NCBI GenBank assembly: GCA_900068845.1
Contig: CEFQ01000005.1
Span: forward strand, 678,475 to 742,474
Direction: 5' to 3'
Source of the DNA: Enterobacter ludwigii
GTDB lineage: Bacteria > Pseudomonadota > Gammaproteobacteria > Enterobacterales > Enterobacteriaceae
Length of the DNA stretch: 64,000 bases
The first letter of the stretch is position 1; each line of letters starts with the position of its first letter. The translations under genes and the position numbers were made by a program. Shown one piece after another: positions 53,674 to 62,910 of the stretch. Under the pieces are notes generated by a model, which ran no database searches, was not told the origin of the DNA, and saw nothing but the letters and a program-made list of their open reading frames with translations.

Positions 53674-55080
53674 ATGTCACCTCAAAACGCCACCGTGCGC
53701 TGGCAGTTGTGGATCGTCGCGTTTGGCTTCTTTATGCAGGCGCTAGACACCACCATCGTGAATACCGCGATTCCGTCAATGGCGCGCGATCTCAACGTCA
53801 GCCCGCTGAATATGCACTCGGTGATCGTCTCCTATGTGCTGACCGTGGCGGTGACGCTGCCGATCAGCGGCTGGCTGGCGGATCGTTTTGGCGTGCGCAA
53901 TATCTTCTTCTGCGCCATTGTGCTGTTCAGCATCGGTTCGCTGCTGTGCGCCTTCTCCACCACGCTGGATGAGCTGATCATGGCGCGCGTGGTGCAAGGC
54001 ATTGGTGGCGCGATGATGGTGCCGGTTGGCCGATTGACGGTGATGAAAATCGTGCCGCGCGAGCAATATATGTCAGCGATGACCTTCGTCACCACGCCGG
54101 GACAAATTGGCCCGCTACTTGGCCCGGCGCTGGGCGGGATTTTGGTGCAGTACGCCAGCTGGCACTGGATCTTCCTGATCAACATTCCGGTCGGCATTAT
54201 TGGCGCGATCGCTACGCTGACGCTGATGCCCAACTACACCATGCAGACGCGGCGTTTCGATTTCCTCGGCTTTGTGCTGCTGGCGGTGGGCATGGCCACG
54301 CTGACGCTGGCGCTAGACGGCCAGCGCAGTTCGGGCGGTTCGCCGCTGTTGCTCGGCTTACTGATTCTGGTTGGGGTATTTTCGCTGCTGTTCTACCTGA
54401 TGCATGGCCGCAACAACGATAACGCGCTGTTCAGCCTGAAACTATTTGATAACCGCATCTATTCGATTGGCCTGCTCGGCAGTTTTACCGGTCGCATCGG
54501 GAGCGGCATGTTGCCGTTTATAACGCCGATCTTCCTGCAGGTTGGCCTCGGCTACAGCCCGTTCCACGCCGGTTTAATGATGATTCCGATGGTGCTCGGC
54601 AACATGGGCACCAAACGCGTGGTGGTGCGCATCGTCAACCTGTTCGGCTATCGCAATGCGCTGGTCGGCGCCACCCTCGCGCTGGCGTTGGTGGTGCTGC
54701 TATTCCCGCTGGTGGCGCTGCTCGGCTGGATCTGGCTGCTGCCGGTGGTGCTATTGCTGCAAGGCATGGTGAACGCCATCCGTTTCTCATCGATGAATAC
54801 GCTGACGCTCAAAGAGCTGCCCGACGATCTGGCCTCGAGCGGTAACAGTTTGCTGTCGATGATTATGCAGCTGTCGATGAGTATCGGCGTAACCGTTGCC
54901 GGTTTGCTGCTCGGCGCTTTTGGCCACGGCGTCGTCACCGACAGCGCAGCCGCCCATCAAACCTTCATTTATACCTATCTGTGCATGGCGCTGGTCATTG
55001 TGCTGCCCGCGCTGGTGTTCTGGCGTGTACCGAAGAATGTCAGTAAAAACGTTGATCTTAGAGGCAGGAGTAAAGCATGA
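53674..55080 (+). CDS. mdtD: MFS transporter MdtD (YegB)
   Basis: 468 residues, 14-helix DHA2-type. [19 protein letters not shown] (~21-39) is the family motif D1, and [20 protein letters not shown] is motif C. E. coli MdtD is 471 residues and is reported to be a citrate/iron-citrate exporter. It overlaps baeS by 4 bases (ATGA). In this genome expression with mdtABC would depend on passing through vapBC or on the vapB promoter. Confidence 0.96.
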   Translation: MSPQNATVRWQLWIVAFGFFMQALDTTIVNTAIPSMARDLNVSPLNMHSVIVSYVLTVAVTLPISGWLADRFGVRNIFFCAIVLFSIGSLLCAFSTTLDELIMARVVQGIGGAMMVPVGRLTVMKIVPREQYMSAMTFVTTPGQIGPLLGPALGGILVQYASWHWIFLINIPVGIIGAIATLTLMPNYTMQTRRFDFLGFVLLAVGMATLTLALDGQRSSGGSPLLLGLLILVGVFSLLFYLMHGRNNDNALFSLKLFDNRIYSIGLLGSFTGRIGSGMLPFITPIFLQVGLGYSPFHAGLMMIPMVLGNMGTKRVVVRIVNLFGYRNALVGATLALALVVLLFPLVALLGWIWLLPVVLLLQGMVNAIRFSSMNTLTLKELPDDLASSGNSLLSMIMQLSMSIGVTVAGLLLGAFGHGVVTDSAAAHQTFIYTYLCMALVIVLPALVFWRVPKNVSKNVDLRGRSKA

Positions 55081-56462
55081 AGCGGCCGGTAAAATGGGGC
55101 ATTGGCGCCAAACTGTTTGCGGCGATTTTCTCCACCTGCATGTTGGTGATCATCACCATGCATTGGGGCGTACGGCTTAGCTTTGAGCATGGTTTTGTCG
55201 ATTACATTAAAAAAGGCAACGAGCAGCGTTTAACCCTGCTGAGCGATGCGCTGGCCGATCAGTATGAGCAGCATGGCAACTGGGATTTTCTGCGCAATAA
55301 TGACCGGCTGATTTTCTCGATTCTGCGTTCGCTGGAGCAGAATCCTGGCAGCGTCAACCAGCTACCACCGCATGGCTGGCGCACGCAGTTCTGGATTATC
55401 GACCAGCAATACAAAGTGCTGTCTGGCCCACGTCAGCCGGTGCCACCGGAAGGCACCCGGCGCAACATCACTACCAGCAGCGGCAAGATTGTCGGCTGGG
55501 TGATTGCTTCCCCGGTCGAACGGCTAACGCGCAGCACCGATATCAACTTTGATCAGCAACAGCGGCGCACCAGTTGGCTGATTGTAGCGTTGACCGGTTT
55601 ACTGGCGGCGCTGGTCACCTGGCTACTGGCGCGCGGCCTGCTCGCCCCCGTTAAACGGCTGGTGGATGGCACGCACCATTTGGCGGCGGGCAATTTCGCG
55701 ACCCGCGTGGAAGTGGGCAGCAGCGATGAACTGGGTCAGCTGGGCCGCGACTTCAACCAGCTCGCCAGCTCGCTGGAAAAGAATGAAAGCAACCGCCGCG
55801 CCTTTATGGCCGATATTTCCCATGAACTGCGCACGCCGCTGGCGATCCTGCGCGGTGAGCTGGAAGCGATGCAGGATGGCGTGCGCAAGCTGACGCCAGA
55901 AGCCATCAGCTCGTTACAAAGCGAAGTCTCGCTGCTGACCAAACTGGTCGACGATCTGCACCAGCTGTCGCTTTCCGACGCAGGCGCCCTCGCCTATCGC
56001 AAACAGCCGGTGGATCTGGTTAATCTGCTGGAAGTGGTGGCGGGCAGCTTCGGCGAACGTTACCGCAGTCGCGGTTTATCGCTCAATCTGGCGTTACCCG
56101 CGCAGGCGGAGAGCTTTGGCGATCCTGACCGCCTGATGCAGCTGTTTACCAATTTGCTGGAAAACAGCCTGCGCTACACCGATGCCGGCGGCGCGGTGCA
56201 GCTTTCCATGCAGCGTGTTGGCGAATACTGGCAGCTGAGCTTTGCCGATAGCGCGCCGGGTGTTGATGCGGTCCATCAGGCCCAATTATTTGAGCGTTTT
56301 TTCCGCGCGGAAAGTTCACGTAATCGCGCCAGCGGCGGCTCTGGGCTTGGCCTGGCGATCTGTAAAAACATCGCCGAGGCCCATGAAGGCAATATTAGTG
56401 CGGATCACTCTGATTTAGGTGGACTGCAAATCACGCTAAACTTGCCGTATGTTCCTCACTAG
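55077..56462 (+). CDS. baeS: Envelope-stress sensor kinase BaeS
   Basis: 461 residues. Two membrane helices (~8-30 and ~163-183) flank a periplasmic sensor. HAMP is [20 protein letters not shown] (~184-203). The phospho-His is in [12 protein letters not shown] (~240). The ATP-binding domain has N-box [13 protein letters not shown] and G-box [14 protein letters not shown]. It senses indole, flavonoids and envelope damage in E. coli. The stop is 9 bases before baeR. Confidence 0.96.
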   Translation: MKRPVKWGIGAKLFAAIFSTCMLVIITMHWGVRLSFEHGFVDYIKKGNEQRLTLLSDALADQYEQHGNWDFLRNNDRLIFSILRSLEQNPGSVNQLPPHGWRTQFWIIDQQYKVLSGPRQPVPPEGTRRNITTSSGKIVGWVIASPVERLTRSTDINFDQQQRRTSWLIVALTGLLAALVTWLLARGLLAPVKRLVDGTHHLAAGNFATRVEVGSSDELGQLGRDFNQLASSLEKNESNRRAFMADISHELRTPLAILRGELEAMQDGVRKLTPEAISSLQSEVSLLTKLVDDLHQLSLSDAGALAYRKQPVDLVNLLEVVAGSFGERYRSRGLSLNLALPAQAESFGDPDRLMQLFTNLLENSLRYTDAGGAVQLSMQRVGEYWQLSFADSAPGVDAVHQAQLFERFFRAESSRNRASGGSGLGLAICKNIAEAHEGNISADHSDLGGLQITLNLPYVPH

Positions 56463-56471
56463 ACGCCACTT

Positions 56472-57179
56472 ATGAGCCCGGAAAATAGCGATCCTCTGAT
56501 CCTTGTTGTAGAAGATGAACCCAAACTGGCGCAGCTGATGATTGATTATCTGCAGGCGTCCAACTATCGCACTCACCACATTGCCGACGGTAACGAGGTG
56601 TTGAGTTACGTGCAACAAACACCGCCGGATCTGGTGCTGCTGGATTTGATGCTGCCTGGCCGTGACGGCTTAACGTTGTGCCGCGAAATTCGCCGCTTCT
56701 CTGAGCTGCCGATTATTATGGTCACTGCTCGCACTGAAGAGATCGATCGCCTGCTGGGACTGGAAATCGGCGCGGATGACTATGTCTGCAAGCCATTCAG
56801 CCCGCGTGAAGTGGTGGCGCGCGTGAAAACAATTTTACGCCGCGTCAAACGATCGCCGGAAGAGGCACAACAGGAATCGCATCTGCATATCGATGAGAGT
56901 CGTTTCCAGGCCAGCTGGCGTGAACAGCAGTTGGAATTAACGCCTGCGGAGTTTCGTCTGCTGAAAACCCTGGCGCTGGAGCCGGGCAAGGTATTCTCAC
57001 GCGAGCAGTTGCTGAATCATCTTTACGACGATTACCGCGTGGTAACCGATCGTACCATTGATAGCCACATCAAAAATCTGCGTCGTAAGCTGGAAAGCCT
57101 CGATGCGGAACAGCCGTTTATTCGCGCGGTATACGGCATGGGTTATCGCTGGGAAGCTGACGTCTGCCGCTTGCTGTAG
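56472..57179 (+). CDS. baeR: Response regulator BaeR
   Basis: 235 residues, OmpR/PhoB type. Receiver: [20 protein letters not shown] (8-27), phospho-Asp in [13 protein letters not shown], Lys in [13 protein letters not shown]. The DNA-binding winged helix ends with [16 protein letters not shown] and [11 protein letters not shown]. It activates mdtABC and spy in E. coli. Last gene of the mdt-bae unit; 57180-57324 downstream holds no further gene. Confidence 0.97.
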   Translation: MSPENSDPLILVVEDEPKLAQLMIDYLQASNYRTHHIADGNEVLSYVQQTPPDLVLLDLMLPGRDGLTLCREIRRFSELPIIMVTARTEEIDRLLGLEIGADDYVCKPFSPREVVARVKTILRRVKRSPEEAQQESHLHIDESRFQASWREQQLELTPAEFRLLKTLALEPGKVFSREQLLNHLYDDYRVVTDRTIDSHIKNLRRKLESLDAEQPFIRAVYGMGYRWEADVCRLL

Positions 57180-57324
57180 CCAGCAACGGTTTACATTGAT
57201 CCAGGTCAATTTACATCGGGTGCGGCCCTGCCTACAATTCCCCACCTTTTGCAGGGCCGCTTAATGCGGCCGCTGCACCTGCCATCCGTGATGGCATGCT
57301 GACCTGACATCAGTGAGAAAATCC

Positions 57325-58692
57325 ATGTTAAAACCTGAACTGCTTTCTCCAGCGGGATCGCTGAAGAATATGCGCTATGCCTTTGCCTACGGCGCTGACG
57401 CGGTGTATGCCGGGCAGCCGCGCTACAGCCTGCGCGTGCGCAACAACGAATTCACCCACGAGATTCTGGCGAAGGGCATCAATGAAGCCCATGAGCTCGG
57501 TAAAAAATTCTACGTGGTGGTCAATATCGCCCCACACAACGCCAAACTGAAAACCTTCATTCGCGATCTGACGCCGGTAGTGGCGATGCAGCCGGACGCG
57601 CTGATTATGTCCGATCCTGGTTTGATCATGCTGGTACGCGAAGCCTTCCCGCAGATGCCGATTCACTTGTCGGTGCAGGCCAACGCGGTCAACTGGGCCA
57701 CGGTGAAATTCTGGCAGCAAATGGGGCTGACGCGCGTAATTCTTTCACGCGAGCTGTCGCTGGATGAGATCGCCGAAATTCGCCAGCAGGTGCCAGCAAT
57801 GGAGATTGAGATCTTCGTGCACGGCGCACTGTGCATGGCCTATTCCGGTCGCTGCCTGCTCTCGGGCTACCTCAATAAACGCGATCCTAACCAAGGTACC
57901 TGCACCAATGCTTGCCGCTGGGAATACAAAGTGGAAGAAGGCAAACAGGATGAGATTGGCAACATTGTCGGTTTCCATCAGCCGGTTAAGGTGCAGGAAC
58001 CTACGCTGGGCGTGGGCGATACCACCGATCGCGTGTTTCTGCTGGAAGAGAAGATGAAGCCGGGTGAAGTGATGAGTGCCTTCGAGGATGAACACGGCAC
58101 CTACATCATGAACTCAAAAGATTTGCGTGCGGTGGCGCACGTCGAACGCCTGAGCCAGATGGGCGTGCATTCGTTGAAAATTGAAGGCCGCACCAAATCC
58201 TTTTACTACTGCGCGCGCACGGCTCAGGTTTATCGCCGCGCCATTGATGATGCCGCGGCGGGTAAACCGTTTGATCCGGCGCTGCTTGAGACGCTGGAAG
58301 GTTTGGCGCATCGCGGTTACACCGAAGGTTTTTTGCGCCGTCATACGCACGACAGCTATCAAAACTATGAGCAAGGTTTCTCGATCTCCGAGCGCCAGCA
58401 GTTTGTTGGTGAATTCACTGGCGAACGTCGCGGCGACTGGGCGCAGATTGCGGTAAAGAACAAGTTTATGCTGGGTGATGCGGTTGAAATCATGACGCCG
58501 GAAGGCAACCTCAACTGTACGCTTGAAACCATGCAGAATGATAAAGGATCGGCGGTGGACGTTGCGCCAGGTGATGGGCATCGCGTGTGGATCCCGGTGC
58601 CGGAATCGGTCAAACTTGCCTTTGCGCTGCTACTGCGTAACTTTACCGATGGCAATAGCACATACGATCCACATGGAAAAAATCGCACTTAA
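57325..58692 (+). CDS. trhP: tRNA 5-hydroxyuridine synthesis protein TrhP (YegQ)
   Basis: 455 residues from the ATG at 57325; E. coli YegQ has 453. It is of the U32 peptidase-like family, now known to take part in 5-hydroxyuridine formation at U34 of tRNA. The start MLKPELLSPAGSLKNMRYAF is conserved. A Cys cluster in HGALCMAYSGRCLLSG and GTCTNACRWEY (four Cys) probably binds Fe-S. The C-terminus NSTYDPHGKNRT is slightly longer than E. coli. CyaR follows. Confidence 0.96.
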   Translation: MLKPELLSPAGSLKNMRYAFAYGADAVYAGQPRYSLRVRNNEFTHEILAKGINEAHELGKKFYVVVNIAPHNAKLKTFIRDLTPVVAMQPDALIMSDPGLIMLVREAFPQMPIHLSVQANAVNWATVKFWQQMGLTRVILSRELSLDEIAEIRQQVPAMEIEIFVHGALCMAYSGRCLLSGYLNKRDPNQGTCTNACRWEYKVEEGKQDEIGNIVGFHQPVKVQEPTLGVGDTTDRVFLLEEKMKPGEVMSAFEDEHGTYIMNSKDLRAVAHVERLSQMGVHSLKIEGRTKSFYYCARTAQVYRRAIDDAAAGKPFDPALLETLEGLAHRGYTEGFLRRHTHDSYQNYEQGFSISERQQFVGEFTGERRGDWAQIAVKNKFMLGDAVEIMTPEGNLNCTLETMQNDKGSAVDVAPGDGHRVWIPVPESVKLAFALLLRNFTDGNSTYDPHGKNRT

Positions 58693-58711
58693 AGAAAAGA
58701 AAATGGCGAAG

Positions 58712-58727
58712 TTAGATTAGGATCACA
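58712..58727 (+). promoter_or_regulatory. CRP site and promoter of cyaR
   Basis: TTAGA-N6-TCACA: the right half is perfect and the left half partial. Its centre is ~42 bases upstream of the predicted CyaR start (58762), the class II position. TAGAAT at 58749-58754 is the -10. CyaR of E. coli is CRP-dependent, so this fits. Confidence 0.65.
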
Positions 58728-58761
58728 GACCCTCTCTTCGCCTCGCTTTAGAATCCCGCCT

Positions 58762-58848
58762 GCTGCTAACGAGTAACAATTAAAAGCAGGTAGTACCAGG
58801 AACCACCTCATTCACCCGCCCGGCTCCCCCGTGCGGGTTTTCTTTTTT
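58762..58848 (+). ncRNA. cyaR: Small RNA CyaR (RyeE)
   Basis: The conserved seed GTACCAGGAACCACCTC is at 58793-58809, then a terminator hairpin (ACCCGC/GCGGGT at 58814-58838) and a T-run to 58849. The E. coli CyaR has the same seed, the same spacing from the 5' end (31 nt) and the same place, downstream of yegQ. It is an Hfq-dependent regulator of ompX, luxS, nadE and others through the seed. The 5' start is set by alignment with E. coli. The terminator also ends trhP transcripts. Confidence 0.9.
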
Positions 58849-58924
58849 TAATCCCCCACCGATAAAGTTCTCTCTGCAGCTATGCTATAACCTGTGCTCT
58901 GTATCTCGCACCAAGGAACTGATA

Positions 58925-59824
58925 ATGCAAAACAAACCGCTGACGCTGCTGATCCTGAATGGGAAAGGCGCAGGTAATGAAGATTTGCGCGCTGCGGTGA
59001 ACACGCTGCGTGATGAAGGCTTTAATCTGGCGGTGCGCGTCACCTGGGAAAAAGGTGACTGCGATCGCTATGTGCAAGAAGCGGTCGCTTTGCAGGCAGA
59101 AACCGTTGTAGCCGGCGGCGGCGATGGCACCATCAACGAGATCGCGACCTCGCTGGCGGGATTGCCTGAACAGCAGCGTCCGGCGCTGGGTATTTTGCCG
59201 CTCGGCACCGCCAATGATTTTGCAACCAGCGTGGGGATTCCCGAAGGCATGGAACCGGCATTGCGCCTCGCGCTGGTGGGGAAAGCCAGCGCGATTGATT
59301 TGGCGCGCGTGAACGGCGATCGCTATTTTATCAATATGGCGACCGGCGGTTTTGGTACGCGCATCACCACCGAAACGCCTGAAAAACTGAAATCTGCGTT
59401 AGGCGGCGTGTCGTACTTTATTCATGGCTTAATGCGTGTCGATGCGCTGAAGCCCGACAGTTGTGAGATCAGCGGACCCGGCTTTAACTGGCAAGGCGAT
59501 GCGCTGGTTATTGGCATTGGCAATGGACGTCAGGCCGGTGGCGGACAAAAGCTCTGCCCGGATGCACTGATCAATGACGGTCAGCTCAATCTCAGTATCG
59601 TCACGGCGCAAGAGCTGCTGCCAACGCTGTTGCATTCACTGACGCGTGATGACGAAAATCCGAATATTGTCACGGCGCAGCTGCAGTCGCTGAACATCCG
59701 TTCCCCCCATGAGATGACGTTTAATCTGGATGGTGAACCTCTAAGCGGCAGCGCGTTTGACATTGAGGTGTTGCCGGGCGCGTTAAGCTGTCGTTTGCCG
59801 CCGCAGTGCCCGTTGCTGGCTTAA
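58925..59824 (+). CDS. yegS: Lipid kinase YegS
   Basis: 299 residues, as in E. coli. Diacylglycerol-kinase catalytic domain: [15 protein letters not shown] (~63-77) and [16 protein letters not shown] (~95-110). [19 protein letters not shown] is conserved, and the C-terminal [16 protein letters not shown] supplies the last ATP/lipid residues. E. coli YegS phosphorylates phosphatidylglycerol in vitro. It stands alone; a REP hairpin follows its stop. Confidence 0.96.
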   Translation: MQNKPLTLLILNGKGAGNEDLRAAVNTLRDEGFNLAVRVTWEKGDCDRYVQEAVALQAETVVAGGGDGTINEIATSLAGLPEQQRPALGILPLGTANDFATSVGIPEGMEPALRLALVGKASAIDLARVNGDRYFINMATGGFGTRITTETPEKLKSALGGVSYFIHGLMRVDALKPDSCEISGPGFNWQGDALVIGIGNGRQAGGGQKLCPDALINDGQLNLSIVTAQELLPTLLHSLTRDDENPNIVTAQLQSLNIRSPHEMTFNLDGEPLSGSAFDIEVLPGALSCRLPPQCPLLA

Positions 59825-59835
59825 TCCCGTATCCA

Positions 59836-59855
59836 GGTCGCCATGAATGGCGACC
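59836..59855. repeat. REP-like hairpin after yegS
   Basis: GGTCGCCAT/ATGGCGACC with a 2-base loop is perfectly paired and belongs to the same family as 42646-42665. It lies between convergent yegS and the oxidoreductase gene. Confidence 0.8.
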
Positions 59856-59881
59856 CTACGATTCTGCATAAGTCCTTGTAA

Positions 59882-61003
59882 TTACACTTTCATCCAGCGG
59901 CGTTCCAGCGCGGAAATCGCTACCGCTTCCAACACCTTCTGCACCTGCAACCCTTCGGCAAAATCCGGCCACATGCGATCGCCAGCAGCAATGCCATTAA
60001 TCAAATCGCGAATTTCGACGGTTTTCTGATCGTTGAAACCGATACCGTGACCGGCTGAAACGCAGAAATTGGCGTAATCCGGATGCGCGGGACCGGTCAA
60101 AATGGTTTTGAATCCCTGACGCCCTGCCGGTTCATCATGGATATACAGCTCCAACTCGGCCATGCGTTCCTGGGAATAGCGCAGCGTGCCTTTGGTGCCG
60201 GTGACCACATAGGTCAGGCCCATTTTGCTGCCGCAGGCGATACGCGAGGTTTCAAACACGCCGTGTGCCCCATTTTTAAAGCGCAGTAAGGCGCTGGCCT
60301 GATCTTCGTTTTCTACCGGCAGCAGGCGCGACGTCTCTTTCGGGTCCGGGCGCTCCTTGATCACCGTCATCATATCGCCACTGACTTCTTCAATATCGCC
60401 GACCAGATAATGCGCCATATTCACAATGTGCGCGGCCAGGTCGCCAAGCGCGCCCAATCCTGCCAGCGCTTTCTGGCAGTGCCAGTCGAGCGGTGTTTCC
60501 GGACGCGCCAGATAATCTTCATTGTGCGTGCCGTAGAAATGCACCACGTCACCAATTTCGCCACGAGCGATGATCTCACGCGCCAGCTGGCTGGTGGGGT
60601 TTTTCATGTAGTTAAAACCGACCAACGTTTTCACGCCCGCCTGCTGCGCCGCTTGCACCATCTCTTCCGCATCGGCCACGGACAGTGACAGCGGTTTTTC
60701 AGAGTAGACGTGTTTACCGTTGCGAATCGCTTCCAGCGCCATCTCTTTGTGCAGGAAGTTCGGGGCGCAGATATCAACCACATCGATGTTCGGATCGCGC
60801 ACCAGTTCACGCCAGTCACCGGTGGAACGTGTAAAGCCAAAGGTTGACGCCTGTTTTGCTGCCAGCTCTGGATTCACTTCCGCCAGCATCTCACGCACGA
60901 TCTCGCCTTTAAGGGCAAAAACCGTGGGTGCCTGCGCATAAGCAATCGCGTGACAACGCCCGATGTAACCACTGCCAATCATACCGATTCTGACTTTGTT
61001 CAT
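59882..61003 (-). CDS. Gfo/Idh/MocA family NAD(P)-dependent oxidoreductase
   Basis: 373 residues. N-terminal Rossmann motif GMIGSGYIGRCHAIAYA (7-23) and SEKPLSLSVADAEEM (~100-114) with the family EKP triad; GFNYMKNP follows. The C-terminal domain has the DWHCQKALAGLGALGDLAAH region and HIVNM, with the catalytic Asp-x3-His pattern. It oxidises or epimerises a sugar or polyol; the substrate is unknown. Its 5' region (61004-61310) holds a CRP-like palindrome, so it is probably a catabolic gene under glucose control. Confidence 0.9.
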   Translation of the reverse strand: MNKVRIGMIGSGYIGRCHAIAYAQAPTVFALKGEIVREMLAEVNPELAAKQASTFGFTRSTGDWRELVRDPNIDVVDICAPNFLHKEMALEAIRNGKHVYSEKPLSLSVADAEEMVQAAQQAGVKTLVGFNYMKNPTSQLAREIIARGEIGDVVHFYGTHNEDYLARPETPLDWHCQKALAGLGALGDLAAHIVNMAHYLVGDIEEVSGDMMTVIKERPDPKETSRLLPVENEDQASALLRFKNGAHGVFETSRIACGSKMGLTYVVTGTKGTLRYSQERMAELELYIHDEPAGRQGFKTILTGPAHPDYANFCVSAGHGIGFNDQKTVEIRDLINGIAAGDRMWPDFAEGLQVQKVLEAVAISALERRWMKV

Positions 61004-61147
61004 GACTTATCCCGCATTCGCTTAAGAAGTGAGTTGGAATATATGTTTCGCTTTTCACCTCTACAACGGCAAAATGAAATATCTGTGATCATGCATGCGA
61101 GGTATCTGACAAAATCGACAAATCAGAATGTAATTTTGCATAGTGAT

Positions 61148-61163
61148 AGTGATCAAAATCACA
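61148..61163. promoter_or_regulatory. CRP-like site upstream of the Gfo/Idh gene
   Basis: AGTGA-N6-TCACA (9 of 10 consensus bases) is at 61148-61163. A possible -10 on the minus strand (TACATT, 61132-61127) lies nearby. The rest of the gap up to the tRNA promoter shows nothing else. Confidence 0.55.
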
Positions 61164-61263
61164 AAAGTATCCTTACACGGTGTGATTTCCCGGTGTGAAT
61201 CAAGGGTTGATCGCCTAATTGACGCTTTATTCAGCAGTCAGAGCGCATTGTGAAAAAAGAGCT

Positions 61264-61292
61264 TTGACAAGGCGGGGTCCGCTCGATAATAT
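61264..61292 (+). promoter_or_regulatory. Promoter of tRNA-Asn
   Basis: TTGACA (61264-61269) and TAATAT (61287-61292), 17 bases apart, are followed by a GC-rich discriminator (GCGCCCCG) typical of stringently controlled stable-RNA promoters. Confidence 0.85.
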
Positions 61293-61310
61293 GCGCCCCG
61301 TTCAAACGAT

Positions 61311-61386
61311 TCCTCTGTAGTTCAGTCGGTAGAACGGCGGACTGTTAATCCGTATGTCACTGGTTCGAGTCCAGTCAGAGGAGCCA
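61311..61386 (+). tRNA. tRNA-Asn (anticodon GUU)
   Basis: 76 nt with encoded CCA. Acceptor stem TCCTCTG pairs with CAGAGGA, the anticodon GTT is at 61344-61346, and GGTTCGAGTCC is the T-arm. It is the same as the E. coli tRNA-Asn as I recall it. Confidence 0.98.
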
Positions 61387-61392
61387 AATTTA

Positions 61393-61424
61393 AAAACCCG
61401 CTCAGGGAAACCTGAGCGGGTTTT
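61393..61424 (+). terminator. Rho-independent terminator of tRNA-Asn
   Basis: A 14-bp perfect stem (61393-61406 with 61411-61424) with loop GAAA ends in TTTT. With As on the other side it can act on both strands. Confidence 0.9.
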
Positions 61425-61815
61425 GTCGTTGTAGGGTCGCCATTCCTCATATCACGGTCATCCTAAATGGCCTAATGCCGATCATTTAAGCCCCGAATTA
61501 ATTACCGCACATTCCGTAGCGGCGCGATTTATCGCGCAATAAATTGCGCCGCTACAATATGTTCGCCAGGTCGTTGGGATTATCATCTCTTAACTGACAA
61601 GCATTACACCCTAAATGGCCACCCCCACGAAATCGTTCCCGGACGTCGTAATAACTCTCCTTCTGCGATCAACCCATAATCCACGCTCTGTGATTCTGTT
61701 CACAACTCTGTAACGCCGACTTGTATGGTAGTATTTGTGCGCGTATTTTTTCATCATTGCATTCCCGTTAAAGCCGGTTCGCCCTTCCAGCAAGGCAGCC
61801 AGCAAGGAGTAGATG
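61425..61815. other. Repeat-rich gap upstream of rspB
   Basis: Besides the REP palindrome at 61516 it holds a half copy of the GGGTCGCCATTC family at 61434 on. A candidate rspB promoter, TTGTAT (61721-61726), 17 bases, TATTTT (61744-61749), lies downstream. No gene is supported here. Confidence 0.5.
61516..61555. repeat. REP-like 40-bp palindrome
   Basis: Identical over 40 bases to 17653-17692, and the five bases before (ATTCC) match too. It lies between tRNA-Asn and rspB. Confidence 0.85.
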
Positions 61816-62826
61816 ATGAAAAGTGTGGTGATTGAACAACCGGGTGAACTGGTACTGGCAGAGCGTCCACTGCCGCAACCCGCTGCAGGTGAAGTCCGCG
61901 TAAAGGTGCAATTCGCCAGCATCTGCGGGTCCGATGTGCATATCTGGCACGGTCATAATCCTTTTGCGAAATATCCGCGCGTGATTGGTCACGAATTTTT
62001 TGGCCGGATTGACGCCGTCGGTGATGGCGTAGCCAGCAGCCGTATTGGCGAGCGCGTCGCAGTCGATCCGGTTGTCAGCTGCGGTCAGTGCTATCCCTGC
62101 TCCATTGGTCGCCCGAATGTCTGCAAAGCGTTGCAGGTGATCGGGGTACATCGCGACGGCGGCTTTAGCGAATATGCCGTGGCACCCGCGAAAAATGCCT
62201 TCCGCTTGCCGGATAGCGTTCCCGACAAACTCGCCAGCATGGTCGAACCTTTCACCATCGCGGCTAATATCACCGCTTTCCTCAAACCACAGCCAAACGA
62301 TGTGGCGCTGATTTACGGTGCCGGCCCGATGGGCCTCACCGCCATTCAGGTGCTGAAAGGCGTGTACGGCGTTGAGCACGTATTGGTGGTCGATCGCCTG
62401 CCTGAGCGTCTGGCGCTGGCGCAGGTAAACGGTGCCGATCAAGTGTTCAACAACAGCGAGATTCCGTTAGCCGCACAGCTGGAAGGCGTGCAGCCAACGC
62501 TGATTATCGATGCCGCCTGCCATCCTTCGATTCTGTCTGAAGCCGCCGCCCTCGCCTCACCGGCGGCGCGTATCGGCCTGCTGGGCTTTTCAGGTGAACC
62601 GTGCAGCATCACACAGCAAAGTCTCACCAGCAAAGAGCTGTCGTTGTTCACCTCACGCCTCAATAGCCATCGCTTCCCGCAGGTGATTGAGTGGATTGAG
62701 CAAGGCCAGATCCAGCCAGAGAAACTGGTAACACACTACTTCCCGCTGGCGGAAGTTGAACAAGCCATGACGCTGTTCGAAAAAGATCCCCGCACCTGCT
62801 GCAAAGTGATCCTACAAATGGGTTAA
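61816..62826 (+). CDS. rspB: Zn-dependent sugar-acid dehydrogenase RspB
   Basis: 336 residues from the second ATG (61816), 6 bases after AGGAG. It closely resembles E. coli RspB. KSVVIEQPGEL is the start, SICGSDVHIWHGHNPFAKYP (~37-56) holds the catalytic zinc Cys, and GHEFFG the His-Glu. CGQCYPCSIGRPNVC carries the four structural-zinc Cys, and YGAGPMGLTAIQVL the NAD Rossmann loop. It probably oxidises a hexonate (D-mannonate/L-gulonate type) with NAD. It is followed by an MFS gene after 84 bases, likely an operon. Confidence 0.9.
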   Translation: MKSVVIEQPGELVLAERPLPQPAAGEVRVKVQFASICGSDVHIWHGHNPFAKYPRVIGHEFFGRIDAVGDGVASSRIGERVAVDPVVSCGQCYPCSIGRPNVCKALQVIGVHRDGGFSEYAVAPAKNAFRLPDSVPDKLASMVEPFTIAANITAFLKPQPNDVALIYGAGPMGLTAIQVLKGVYGVEHVLVVDRLPERLALAQVNGADQVFNNSEIPLAAQLEGVQPTLIIDAACHPSILSEAAALASPAARIGLLGFSGEPCSITQQSLTSKELSLFTSRLNSHRFPQVIEWIEQGQIQPEKLVTHYFPLAEVEQAMTLFEKDPRTCCKVILQMG

Positions 62827-62910
62827 GTTAACCCGCACACCAGGTGTCCCCATGCCGGTCACTTACCCGCCGGCATTATTACTATAAAAAATGACGATGA
62901 CGGAGTTTCT

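Noticed and set aside
61611..61922. 103-codon minus-strand frame
   Set aside because: Overlaps the rspB promoter and 5' end; no ribosome site or recognisable family.
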